A DNA stretch of 23,657 nucleotides from Phaeobacter piscinae. GTDB taxonomy: Bacteria; Pseudomonadota; Alphaproteobacteria; Rhodobacterales; Rhodobacteraceae. Under the pieces are notes generated by a model that was not told where the DNA came from, did not search any database, and worked only from the letters and a program-made list of their open reading frames with translations. Positions 15,131 through 23,014 of this stretch are shown in pieces. Numbering within the stretch: the stretch's first letter is position 1; each line of letters begins with the position of its first letter. Made by a program: the position numbers and the translations under genes. The stretch is taken from assembly GCF_002407245.1 (NCBI RefSeq), contig NZ_CP010686.1, forward strand, positions 1 to 23,657. The letters run 5' to 3'.

Positions 15131-15823
15131 TCACAAGGCCTGGATTGGTCCTGCCGCAAGCACCGCACCTGTTGGCTGACCCGTTGGCGAACCGCCAGTG
15201 GGTTCATCGCTAACCGCGAACAGCGCCGCAGTCAGTCGCCCTGCCAGTTCTTGAGGAATTGCAATGCGCCCTTCATTTCCTTCAGGAATTAGACCAAGCG
15301 AGATCGGTGCCGTCGCGCCTTCAAGGATGAGCCACATTTCATGCACCCGTCCAGTCGCTGGGGAGCCTTGCGTTCGGCGCACAACCAGTGCGTTGGAAAC
15401 CGCCGAAAAGGCTGCGACAATTACCAGAGAACGGTCTTCTGTCGCGACTTCTGCAGTATGGGTCGGATTAATTTGCAGGGGATCCTGCAAGAACGGCATC
15501 ACGAACAGAGCCACTGCGAACGCGACAGCCGCAATACCCCCTGTGCCAAGTAGCCAAGCCCAGATGGTGCTTCGTGAGGTCAGCTCAGGTCCAAAGAGAC
15601 GCCTATCAATGGCGGACTTTGCCCGTTTCGGCGGCGCGACTTCAGCGACTTCATCGGAAAACACAAAAAAGTGCTCTTCCCATCCGCGCACAAGATCACG
15701 GAGCGCAGCATCGTCGCGCAAACGTTCCTTAAAGCTGGCCCGCTCCGTTGGCGACAGCAGATGCAAGGCATATTCTGCCGCCAGAACATCGTCATCCGGG
15801 TTATATGTCTGTGCACTGCTCAT
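15131..15823 (-). CDS. RskA-type transmembrane anti-sigma factor
   Basis: This 230-residue protein should hold the adjacent sigma factor at the membrane until a signal arrives. The N-terminal cytoplasmic part (LAAEYALHLLSPTERASFKERL and RDLVRGWEEHF) resembles the sigma-binding region of RskA-type proteins. One membrane segment follows at about residues 90-110 (IAAVAFAVALFVMPFL). The C-terminal periplasmic domain contains LVVRRTQGSPATGRVHEMWLI (broken at GSPATGR) and PQELAGRLTAALFAVSDEPTGGSP, the RskA C-terminal type. The start is the ATG whose ATGA overlaps the sigma stop codon. An upstream 15-codon extension would lie inside the sigma gene. Confidence 0.88.
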   Translation of the reverse strand: MSSAQTYNPDDDVLAAEYALHLLSPTERASFKERLRDDAALRDLVRGWEEHFFVFSDEVAEVAPPKRAKSAIDRRLFGPELTSRSTIWAWLLGTGGIAAVAFAVALFVMPFLQDPLQINPTHTAEVATEDRSLVIVAAFSAVSNALVVRRTQGSPATGRVHEMWLILEGATAPISLGLIPEGNEGRIAIPQELAGRLTAALFAVSDEPTGGSPTGQPTGAVLAAGPIQAL

Positions 15824-16362
15824 CGCGTCAAACACTCTCTCAACTTTAGTAAACTCCGGCGCAGCCAAGTGCGCATGGTGTTTACAGGCACCGCATATCG
15901 AGCGGCTAAATCTTCGTAGGTCTCCCCCATTATATAGGCACCACGCACCGCGCCTGCTTTGGGATCGTCCAGTTCATCCAAACAATGATCAATCCTGCGC
16001 CTGTCCGAAGCGGCCATCACCGATTGTTCCGGCGTGGGGCCTTGATCGGCGATATCTGCGCGTTCGCTAATATCATCATTCGGTGCTTTTCTGGCCCGCA
16101 AACGATCTATCGCCAGATTGCGGGTCAGTGTGATTAACCATGTCATCGGGCTATAGCCATTCGCCTTGAAGCGATCCGCACGTTGCCACACGCGGATAAA
16201 CGCCTCTTGCAAAGCCTCTTCTGCTTCGGCCCGGTTGTTTAAAACACGTAAGCAAACGCCAAAAAGTTTCGCCGAGGTTGCATCATATAGCGCATTAAAT
16301 GCTTTGCGGTCCCCAAGTCCGACCCGCACAATCCAATCCTCAATGTCATTTATATCAGCCAT
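15820..16362 (-). CDS. ECF-family RNA polymerase sigma factor (SigK-like)
   Basis: This 180-residue protein has only regions 2 and 4, the ECF layout. Region 2 is visible as AEEALQEAFIRVWQRADRFK and GYSPMTWLITLTRNLAIDRLR (broken after ITLTRN). Region 4 is GAYIMGETYEDLAARYAVPVNTMRTWLRRSLLKLRECL, containing the promoter-reading helix-turn-helix. It is paired by a four-base overlap with its anti-sigma factor. An RskA-type partner and FAS1 targets suggest the SigK (ECF19-like) group; that subgroup is inferred from context. It begins 19 bp after the tnpR stop, on the same strand, so it may also be read from the resolvase promoter. Confidence 0.9.
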   Translation of the reverse strand: MADINDIEDWIVRVGLGDRKAFNALYDATSAKLFGVCLRVLNNRAEAEEALQEAFIRVWQRADRFKANGYSPMTWLITLTRNLAIDRLRARKAPNDDISERADIADQGPTPEQSVMAASDRRRIDHCLDELDDPKAGAVRGAYIMGETYEDLAARYAVPVNTMRTWLRRSLLKLRECLTR

Positions 16363-16381
16363 GGGTATTCAAAACGTCCTG

Positions 16382-16963
16382 CTATGGATCAACGGTCTGT
16401 CGATTCAGCGTTCGATAGACGGTTGGCCGTGACACCGAAAACACCTCTGCGAGGTCACTGATTGAATAATCACCGGTCGCATGCATGCGGGTGAGTTCGC
16501 GTTGCTGCCTGTCTGATAGTTTTGGCTGTTTGCCGCGCAGCTTGCCTTTGGCGCGGGCGATGGCCATGCCTTCGCGGGTGCGCATGCGGATCAGATCGGA
16601 TTCAAACTCAGCAAAAGTGGCAAGGATGTTGAAGAACATCTTTCCCATGGGGTCGGAGGGGTCATAGACCGATGCGCCCAAGGCGAGTTTGACGCCCTTC
16701 GTTTCGAGTTGGTCGGCGATAGCACGGGCATCTGGAACGGAGCGGGCCAGCCGGTCGAGCTTTGGAACAACGAGCGTGTCACCTGTCCGCACAGCAGCGA
16801 TAGCTTGATCAAGGCCGGGGCGGGCGCGGTTGGTGCCGGTTAATCCATGATCAGCGTAGATGCGATCTGGAGCCACGCCCAAAGTTTCGAGCGCCTGTTT
16901 TTGAGCTGTGAGGTCTTGGCCGTCGGTCGAGCAGCGGGCGTATCCGATTTTTGTCGCAGTCAT
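16382..16963 (-). CDS. tnpR: Transposon resolvase TnpR
   Basis: This 193-residue serine recombinase would resolve Tn3-type cointegrates. The catalytic motif is KIGYARCSTDGQDLTAQKQAL at the N-terminus (broken: KIGYARCSTDGQ then DLTAQKQAL). Further conserved blocks are VVPKLDRLARSVPDARAIAD and FAEFESDLIRMRTREGMAIA. The C-terminal helix-turn-helix is SISDLAEVFSVSRPTVYRTL. I placed the start at the ATG giving MTATKIGYARCS; the longer frame crosses the res region. It is divergent from tnpA. The cargo sigma gene follows after 19 bp on the same strand. Confidence 0.92.
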   Translation of the reverse strand: MTATKIGYARCSTDGQDLTAQKQALETLGVAPDRIYADHGLTGTNRARPGLDQAIAAVRTGDTLVVPKLDRLARSVPDARAIADQLETKGVKLALGASVYDPSDPMGKMFFNILATFAEFESDLIRMRTREGMAIARAKGKLRGKQPKLSDRQQRELTRMHATGDYSISDLAEVFSVSRPTVYRTLNRQTVDP

Positions 16964-17126
16964 GTACAAAGTGTACGAATAAGGGGCCTCTTTTGCAAAT
17001 CTAATCGTACCAGATATATGAGACACCGAAAGCAGCGGTTTCATGCGGTGCGTCTGTTCGCCTGAACCTGTCCGCTCAGCGTCCGCCTTACGGACGCCGC
17101 CGTCAACTCCCATTCAGGAAATCACC
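16964..17126. promoter_or_regulatory. Candidate res site and divergent promoters, tnpR-tnpA
   Basis: The 163-bp gap between divergent tnpR and tnpA is where Tn3 elements keep res. Just upstream of the tnpR start codon lies the perfect inverted repeat GTACA-AAG-TGTAC (16964-16976). Resolvase binding here would represses both genes in typical elements. Subsites were not resolved by eye. Confidence 0.55.
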
Positions 17127-20021
17127 TTGCCACGACGACAGATTTTGAATGCCCGCCAACGGGCCGCGCTCTTTGACTTGCCGAGCGATCAAGAAACGCT
17201 GCTGCGGCATTACACCTTGGCGGATGATGACATTGAGCACATCCAATCTCGCCGCCGGTCGCACAACCGTTTTGGCTTTGCCCTTCAGCTCTGTGCATTT
17301 CGATATCCGGGGCGGCTCTTGGTGCCCGGTGAAATCATCCCGTCAGTGATCGCGGAATTCCTCGCGGCGCAGCTTGGTTCGAACCCCGACGATCTGGCCG
17401 ATTATGCGCATCGTGCTGAAACCCGCCGCGAACACTTGGCCGACCTGCGCGAAATCTACGGGTACAAGATGTTCACCGGGCGTGGGGCCCGCGACCTCAC
17501 AGAATGGTTGGCGGGCGAAGCTGAAACAACGCAATCCAACGCCGATCTCGCCCAAAGATTTGTGGATCGCTGCCGCCTGTCCATGATGATTGTGCCTGGG
17601 GTCACCACTGTCGAACGGCTTTGCGCGGATGCCTTGGTTGCCGCCGAACGGCGGATCGAGACCCGGATCGTTGATCGGCTCGATGACGATGCAAAGCATA
17701 AGCTGGGCGGCTTGCTGTCTGAGTTGATTGACGACCGGATCACCCGTTTGGTCTGGTTGCGCCAGTTTGAGATTGGCTCGAACTCCGCTGATGCTTGTCG
17801 TTTGTTGGAACGTTTGGAGCTTTTGCAGGGTCTCAATCTCAGCCCCGGCATCCTCGATGGTATCCCACCTCACCGGGTCACACGCCTCCGCCGCCAAGGC
17901 GAACGCTACTTTGCTGACGGCTTGCGTGACATATCCAGTGACCGGCGGCTTGCGATCCTGGCTGTCTGCGTCATCGAATGGGCCGCTGCCATCGCGGACG
18001 CCATTGTCGAAACCCACGATAGGATCGTTGGGAAGACTTGGCGAGAAGCCAAGAAGATCTGTGATGCGCAGGTCGATGCTCAGAAGGTGACCATTGAACA
18101 GACGCTACGCTCATTCACAGAACTCGGATCAGCGTTGTTGGCTGCAAGGGCAGATGGTTCCGATCTGAATGCCGCTATCGCAGATCACCCAGGATGGGCC
18201 GGTTTGGAAAGCCTGATCGCCCAATCCTCTAAGCTGACCGGAGCGCTTGCCGCTGACCCGCTCAGTCACGTCAAACAAGGCTATCGGCGCTTCCGACGAT
18301 ATACGCCGCGTATGCTGCGTGCTCTGGATATTGAAGCCGCGTCTGTCAGCACCCCGCTTTTGCAGGCGGCACAGATTGTGTCTGGGGCAGTTGCTTCAGG
18401 TACGCGCCCAACGGGGTTCCTGCGCAGAACTTCGAAATGGCACAGGCATCTGAGCGCGGAACCCGAAGACGATCACCGATTGTGGGAGGTGGCCGTCTTG
18501 TTCCATCTGCGTGACGCCTTCCGTTCAGGCGATATCTGGCTCGCGCATTCCAAGCGCTACGCCGACCTCAAACAGGCGCTTGTCCCGGTTGATGCCGCAA
18601 AATTGGTGCCGCGACTGACTGTTCCCTTTGATCCTGATACCTGGGTAAGAGACCGAAAAGCGAGAATGGCAGATGGTTTGAAACATCTCGCCAAAGCAGC
18701 GCGAAACGGAGCCATCCCCGGCGGCACAATTGAAGATGGCATCTTGCATGTTGATCGTCTGAAACACGACGTACCGCCAGAAGCAGATGAGCTTGTACTT
18801 GATCTGTATCGCCGTCTGCCTGATGCGCGCATCACTGACATTCTGATGGATGTGGAAGACGACATCGGATTTGGCGAGGCCTTCACCCATCTCCGCACGG
18901 GTGTACCGTGTACAGATAAAATCGGCCTGTTGAATGTCCTTTTGGCTGAAGGCCTGAACCTTGGCTTGAGCAAGATGGCAGAGGCAACCAGCACCCATAA
19001 TTACTTTCAGCTTTCCCGCATCTCGCGGTGGCATGTCGAAAGCGATGCCATCAATCGCGCTCTGGCCATGGTGGCCAAAGCCCAATCTGACCTGCCAATG
19101 GCCCGTTTCTGGGGAACCGGCGTGACTGCATCAAGTGACGGCCAGTTCTTCCCTGCGTCCCGGCAGGGCGAAGCCATGAATCTGATCAACGCAAAATACG
19201 GCTCCGAACCAGGCCGCAAAGCCTATACCCACGTCTCCGACCAGTTCGGCCCGTTCGCGACGCAAGACATTCCGGCCACAGTCAGCGAAGCGCCCTACAT
19301 CCTCGATGGCCTGTTGATGAACGAGGCAGGCAGAAACATCAAAGAGCAATATGCCGATACCGGCGGCTTCACTGATCACGTCTTTGCCGTGACATCACTG
19401 CTGTCTTATCGGTTCATCCCACGTATCCGCGATCTCCCATCAAAGCGGCTCTACGTCTTCGATCCTGCGGCCACGCCCCAAAATTTGCGTAACATGATCG
19501 GCGGCAAAATCCGCGAAGACCTGATCCGCCAGAACTGGCCAAACATTCTGCGCGCGGTCGCAACAATGGCATCCGGGTCTATCCCACCCAGTCAAATCTT
19601 GAAGAAACTGGCATCGTATCCCCGTCAGCATGAGCTGGCCTTGGCTTTGCGAGAAGTCGGGCGTGTTGAGCGGACGCTCTTCATCATCGACTGGCTACTC
19701 GATGCGGACATGCAGCGCCGCGCCCAGATCGGCTTGAACAAAGGCGAAGCCCACCACGCTCTGAAAAACGCCCTGCGCATCGGACGCCAGGGCGAAATCC
19801 GAGACCGCACCGCTGAAGGCCAACACTACCGCATGGCAGGGCTGAACCTGCTGGCTGCACTCGTCATTTACTGGAATACAAAACAACTTGGCCTCGCCGT
19901 CGCGGCCCGAATGAAAGAAGGTAAAGACAGCCCAGACGCGCTGCTCTCGCACATCTCACCCCTCGGATGGGCGCATATCCTGCTCACCGGCGAGTACAGG
20001 TGGCGAAAAGCGCGCCAATAA
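17127..20021 (+). CDS. tnpA: Tn3-family transposase TnpA
   Basis: This 964-residue DDE transposase catalyses replicative transposition. The N-terminus LPRRQILNARQRAALFDLP is typical of the family. I chose the TTG at 17127 because AGGAA lies 6 bp upstream and the conserved N-terminus begins there; an ATG at 17043 would add 28 residues. Candidate catalytic acids are Asp671 in TASSDGQFF, an aspartate in the YADTGGFTDHVF block (residues 742-753), and Glu848 in GRVERTLFIIDWL; these are by analogy with Tn3. The length is close to the family norm of about 1000. The stop lies 3 bp before the right inverted repeat. Confidence 0.95.
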   Translation: MPRRQILNARQRAALFDLPSDQETLLRHYTLADDDIEHIQSRRRSHNRFGFALQLCAFRYPGRLLVPGEIIPSVIAEFLAAQLGSNPDDLADYAHRAETRREHLADLREIYGYKMFTGRGARDLTEWLAGEAETTQSNADLAQRFVDRCRLSMMIVPGVTTVERLCADALVAAERRIETRIVDRLDDDAKHKLGGLLSELIDDRITRLVWLRQFEIGSNSADACRLLERLELLQGLNLSPGILDGIPPHRVTRLRRQGERYFADGLRDISSDRRLAILAVCVIEWAAAIADAIVETHDRIVGKTWREAKKICDAQVDAQKVTIEQTLRSFTELGSALLAARADGSDLNAAIADHPGWAGLESLIAQSSKLTGALAADPLSHVKQGYRRFRRYTPRMLRALDIEAASVSTPLLQAAQIVSGAVASGTRPTGFLRRTSKWHRHLSAEPEDDHRLWEVAVLFHLRDAFRSGDIWLAHSKRYADLKQALVPVDAAKLVPRLTVPFDPDTWVRDRKARMADGLKHLAKAARNGAIPGGTIEDGILHVDRLKHDVPPEADELVLDLYRRLPDARITDILMDVEDDIGFGEAFTHLRTGVPCTDKIGLLNVLLAEGLNLGLSKMAEATSTHNYFQLSRISRWHVESDAINRALAMVAKAQSDLPMARFWGTGVTASSDGQFFPASRQGEAMNLINAKYGSEPGRKAYTHVSDQFGPFATQDIPATVSEAPYILDGLLMNEAGRNIKEQYADTGGFTDHVFAVTSLLSYRFIPRIRDLPSKRLYVFDPAATPQNLRNMIGGKIREDLIRQNWPNILRAVATMASGSIPPSQILKKLASYPRQHELALALREVGRVERTLFIIDWLLDADMQRRAQIGLNKGEAHHALKNALRIGRQGEIRDRTAEGQHYRMAGLNLLAALVIYWNTKQLGLAVAARMKEGKDSPDALLSHISPLGWAHILLTGEYRWRKARQ

Positions 20022-20024
20022 ACC

Positions 20025-20062
20025 CTTAGCGTACTATTCCGCCCCCAGCCGTAAGCGACCCC
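20025..20062 (-). repeat. Right terminal inverted repeat of the Tn3-family transposon
   Basis: The 38 bp are identical to the left repeat in inverted orientation. They begin 3 bp after the tnpA stop codon. AAGAC (20063-20067) follows directly as the second copy of the target duplication. Confidence 0.95.
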
Positions 20063-20067
20063 AAGAC

Positions 20068-20826
20068 GCTTTCGGCGGCGTGGTGTCCGGCGTTGGCGGC
20101 TCCATGCTTGGCAAACACGAAGAGGAACGAAGCGCGGTCATATCGACCGCCATCGAACAAACCGCCTTTCTCGACTCGCCCCCGATGCGCCGCCATTTGG
20201 CTGCGCGGGGGCTCCCCTCCCTTCGAGTGCTCAAACATAAACCCACGACGATTTTCCTCGTGCTTCCGGCCTCGAAAATGGCGACGCATTTTCGGTGGCT
20301 GCGCCTTGTCATCACGCAAGCCATGGCCGCGCTCGAAGGCGAGAAGAACAAGACGGGCCGCGATGTGCTCTTCATTCTCGAAGAGTTTCCGACGCTCGGA
20401 TACATGCGCCAGGTTGAGGCGGCGGCGGGCCTTATGGCCGGGTACAACGTCAAGCTTTGGACGGTCATGCAAGACCTCTCCCAAATCCAAGCTCTCTATC
20501 CCAAGTCCTGGGAAACCTTCCTTGGCAATGCGGGCATTGTCGAAGCCTTTGGCAACACGGATTCCGTCACCCTCGAATATCTCTCCAAGCGGCTTGGCAC
20601 GACCTGGGCCGTGCAGCGCCAGCCCGAAAACCTGACCTTGCAAGCCAAAGCCTCCGGCCAGCCCCATGAGCGCGAACAAATAATCTCCGTGCCGCTCATG
20701 GCCTCTTACGAGATTGCCCAGGCTTTTGCCCGCGACAAGGGCAACAAGCTGGTCATGGTTGCCGGTGAAAAGCCTTTCGCCCTGAAACGTATTTTTTGGA
20801 AGGACATGATCCGTGGCAGAACTTAA
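20068..20826 (+). pseudogene. VirD4/TraG-like coupling protein, 3' fragment (interrupted)
   Basis: These 252 codons are the C-terminal part of the interrupted coupling-protein gene. Visible features are FLVLPASKMATHFRWLR, the Walker B-like VLFILEEFPTLGYM, and the conserved NVKLWTVMQDLSQIQALYP block (broken: NVKLWTVMQDL then SQIQALYP). Joining base 13137 to base 20068 continues the frame without any change, giving a 470-residue protein. A GTG at 20080 could start translation of the fragment but would give a protein without Walker A. The next gene overlaps its end. Confidence 0.9.
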
Positions 20827-21382
20827 CTTAAAAACCGAATGGATAGCCGAAGACGTTGTGAAAGTCTCTTGGAACGACGCCTGGCATATAGGTCAAAGCG
20901 AAACCGCCGGGGGTGCTGCGTTGATAGGGGTGCTCGCAATTTTTGGGGTCGGAGTATTTTTCGCACTTAATGGCGCAATGCTCGTGTTATTGCTTTCCGT
21001 CATCCTCTGCTTTGGTTTGGCAATTTTCCTGTCTACCCACTCGTTCACCTTCGTGAACTCTCTCGCTGTGGACTTGGACGGATTGCACCAAGACGAGTGC
21101 TTCTTCCCGCTCGATGACATCAGCCGCATTGAATACAGCCCGAAATCCCAATGGACTGGCAATCAGCCCCAAGCAGGCAAGAAAGACCCGACACAAATTC
21201 GCCTATGGCTGCACGACCACGCGAGCTTTGTTCTCAGTGAGAACAACTGGGAAACACAAGTGAACCACCGCATCCGCCATGCAATCGAAGCGGCCATCAA
21301 TGACATCAGGAAGATGGACAACGAAGACCGGCGTTTCGAAGAACACGGCACCGAAAATCAATACGGGATACCAGACTATTGA
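20813..21382 (+). CDS. Membrane protein with two predicted segments, unknown function
   Basis: This 189-residue protein starts at a GTG overlapping the end of the coupling-protein gene by 14 bp, with GGAAGG 9 bp upstream. It is therefore probably translationally coupled to that gene. Hydrophobic segments lie at about residues 34-51 and 55-73. The remainder is a soluble domain with LDDISRIEYSPKSQW and IRHAIEAAINDIRKM, reminiscent of PH-like membrane-protein domains, but I do not recognise it. The transposon in the upstream gene is likely polar on it. Confidence 0.75.
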   Translation: MAELNLKTEWIAEDVVKVSWNDAWHIGQSETAGGAALIGVLAIFGVGVFFALNGAMLVLLLSVILCFGLAIFLSTHSFTFVNSLAVDLDGLHQDECFFPLDDISRIEYSPKSQWTGNQPQAGKKDPTQIRLWLHDHASFVLSENNWETQVNHRIRHAIEAAINDIRKMDNEDRRFEEHGTENQYGIPDY

Positions 21383-21654
21383 GCCGAATTCGGGATATGG
21401 TGATCGCCCTAGCGGGCAATCACATGACTTACCCTGCGAGGGGGAGGAAATCCCCCTCGCGCTCCCCCTCCGCTCGCCGCGTGGCAGACCCCGAAAGACA
21501 AAGTCCTTTCGGGGTGCTGGAATACGCTGTGGACGGTCATGTGTCGGCATCAAGTAAAATAGCCCTGCCGTGGCTCGGCTTCGCCTGCGCCCGCACCACC
21601 AGGGCGATTTTCCATGACACCGCCCCCTGCCCTAACACGATAAAGGAATGAAAT
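21383..21654 (+). ncRNA. Highly structured intergenic region, possible RNA element or terminator array
   Basis: Three strong inverted repeats fill this 272-bp gap. GCGAGGGGGA pairs with TCCCCCTCGC across 5 bases (21436-21460). CCCCGAAAG pairs with CTTTCGGGG across 8 bases (21489-21514). AAAATAGCCCTG pairs with CAGGGCGATTTT with one mismatch across 32 bases (21556-21611). The first two lack a following T-run; the third is followed by a short one. An open frame runs through on the plus strand, but it starts at a TTG and its residue content follows the hairpins. It could be a leader, a structured RNA or a mobile repeat. Confidence 0.45.
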
Positions 21655-22077
21655 TTGGCAAAAGAATTTGATGAAGAGGGATTCAATCATCCCACGGTCA
21701 AGCACGTCACGGATATGGTCCATGACCTTCTAAACGGTGCAGATGGTGGAATTATTGGTGGCGATAGGGACCGCGACACCATGCGCGTGTGTTTCGATAT
21801 TCCAAAAGCCTGGATTTTGTTCGCGGCTTGGAAAACCATGACCCGGCGTGATGCGGATACCGGCAAGTTGGAACACTGGGCGGTCGAGCAACACGAACTC
21901 GACGATGAGGCCGTCTGGGACTTCATGCGGCGGCAGGTCCGTCCATATCTCTATCGCCTCCTGGACAACGAAATGCACGCCAGCTTGCACCATGTTTGTC
22001 ATGGCATGGATGGAATGTTTTGGGCCGGTGAAGACGATGCCCCTGACGAACCGGAAGATCCGAAAAGCCCTTTTTAA
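21655..22077 (+). CDS. Hypothetical acidic protein, 140 residues
   Basis: The start is a TTG with AAGGA 7 bp upstream. No ATG in this frame fits as well; the first in-frame ATG falls at residue 21. The sequence has HPTVKHVTDMVHDLLNGAD, then DIPKAWILFAAWKTMTRRD, and ends in an acidic tail (GEDDAPDEPEDPKSPF). No signal peptide or membrane segment is clear. It starts a same-strand group of four small genes of the plasmid backbone. Function unknown. Confidence 0.7.
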   Translation: MAKEFDEEGFNHPTVKHVTDMVHDLLNGADGGIIGGDRDRDTMRVCFDIPKAWILFAAWKTMTRRDADTGKLEHWAVEQHELDDEAVWDFMRRQVRPYLYRLLDNEMHASLHHVCHGMDGMFWAGEDDAPDEPEDPKSPF

Positions 22078-22119
22078 GCAAACGCGGGGTAGCCCCCTGC
22101 CCTAGTTGGAGACCCAATC

Positions 22120-22365
22120 ATGAAAGAATCTGATCTCGAACCCTTCCGCGACCTTGTGAGCGAAATCCAACGCGCCCGGCTGCGGGCGTTCTTCGGCGGT
22201 GATGAGGCTGGCAATCCCGTCGATCAGGAACCAACCGTAGACACCCTTTTGGGTGAGCTTTTCTATCTCCATTTGTGCGCACGCAAAGCCTATGACGATC
22301 TGGCGGCCAAGGTCGATGGCGCTCGGTCATATGGCGAAACCATCGAACCTGGCGCACCATCATGA
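22120..22365 (+). CDS. Hypothetical protein, 81 residues
   Basis: A GGAG-like site precedes the ATG by about 10 bp. The predicted protein is mostly helical (LEPFRDLVSEIQRARLRAFF). Its stop overlaps the next start by four bases (ATGA), which indicates coupling and supports both frames. Function unknown. Confidence 0.7.
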   Translation: MKESDLEPFRDLVSEIQRARLRAFFGGDEAGNPVDQEPTVDTLLGELFYLHLCARKAYDDLAAKVDGARSYGETIEPGAPS

Positions 22366-22562
22366 AGGAAACAGGCACCGCCATGCGCGAATGCCCGGTC
22401 TGTGATGGGTCGGGCATGATGCCGGATGCTCTTTGCGAAGTGCTCCACAAGCCTGCGCTCAAAGGCACGGTGCAATGCTGGACTTGTTACGGCGAAGGAA
22501 GGGTCGAGCAAGATCGTACCATCGACCGGGTTTGGACCTGGCACAAAGACGATGAGGCATGA
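22362..22562 (+). CDS. Small zinc-ribbon protein with DnaJ-like CxxCxGxG motifs
   Basis: This 66-residue protein contains CPVCDGSG and CWTCYGEG about 30 residues apart, two copies of the CxxCxGxG motif of DnaJ-type zinc ribbons; four cysteines can bind one zinc ion. It overlaps both neighbours by ATGA. Such small proteins occur in mobile elements, but a role is not known to me. An alternative start at the second ATG (residue 8) is possible. Confidence 0.7.
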   Translation: MKETGTAMRECPVCDGSGMMPDALCEVLHKPALKGTVQCWTCYGEGRVEQDRTIDRVWTWHKDDEA

Positions 22563-23014
22563 CCAGTTTAGACCAGGACAAGATGGCACGGCTGCGCGAT
22601 TGCGCTGTGGCGGCTGTGGATGAGTACAAGCTGAACCTGCCCCTCCGGCATATCATCGAGCTCGGCAACAAACCCTTGGGGCGCAGAAGTTGGAAGCTGA
22701 CAACTCACGAGATGGATGTGTTTGCCATTCCGATGGATCAAATCCACGCCTTACTCATCGCCTATGCCGCGTTTGGGAATTACATCGGCAAGCGATGTCC
22801 CGATCATATCCCCCAGGATGAGTTTCGCGGCCTGTTGGTTTGGTTGCGTCATCACCGGTATGGGCCTGTCGATGCCATTGCTCCGGCCAAGGCAGATGTC
22901 TCGGAATTTTGCTGGCTGGCTGAAACGGTGTTTGGTCTCTGCCCTGAGCTGGCGCTTCGGTATTTTCAAAAGCGAGAACTGAACCTGGCTTCTGTCCAAG
23001 GTCTCGTATCCTAG
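22559..23014 (+). CDS. Hypothetical protein, 151 residues
   Basis: The ATG overlaps the stop of the zinc-ribbon gene (ATGA). The protein is predicted mixed-helical, with IPMDQIHALLIAYAAFGNYIG and LVWLRHHRYGP. No signal peptide is seen. It ends the four-gene group. Function unknown. Confidence 0.7.
   Translation: MTSLDQDKMARLRDCAVAAVDEYKLNLPLRHIIELGNKPLGRRSWKLTTHEMDVFAIPMDQIHALLIAYAAFGNYIGKRCPDHIPQDEFRGLLVWLRHHRYGPVDAIAPAKADVSEFCWLAETVFGLCPELALRYFQKRELNLASVQGLVS

Larger units (their letters stand above)
13138..20062. mobile_element. Complete Tn3-family transposon carrying a sigma/anti-sigma/FAS1/MsrB stress module
   Basis: The element is 6,925 bp. It is bounded by perfect 38-bp inverted repeats that start GGGG and end TAAG, as in Tn3. 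It is flanked by identical 5-bp target duplications, AAGAC at 13133-13137 and 20063-20067. Gene order from the left end is msrB, two fasciclin genes, anti-sigma factor, ECF sigma factor and tnpR (all minus strand), then tnpA (plus strand). The intact ends, intact duplication and intact target frame indicate recent insertion. All genes look intact, so it may be active. The cargo is not antibiotic or metal resistance but a stress-response circuit. Confidence 0.95.

Noticed and set aside
15264..16070. 268-codon plus-strand frame
   Set aside because: Antisense to the sigma and anti-sigma genes, whose overlap and motifs are convincing.
21379..21651. 90-codon plus-strand frame with TTG start
   Set aside because: Its sequence is dictated by the hairpins of the intergenic region and it shows no protein-like pattern.
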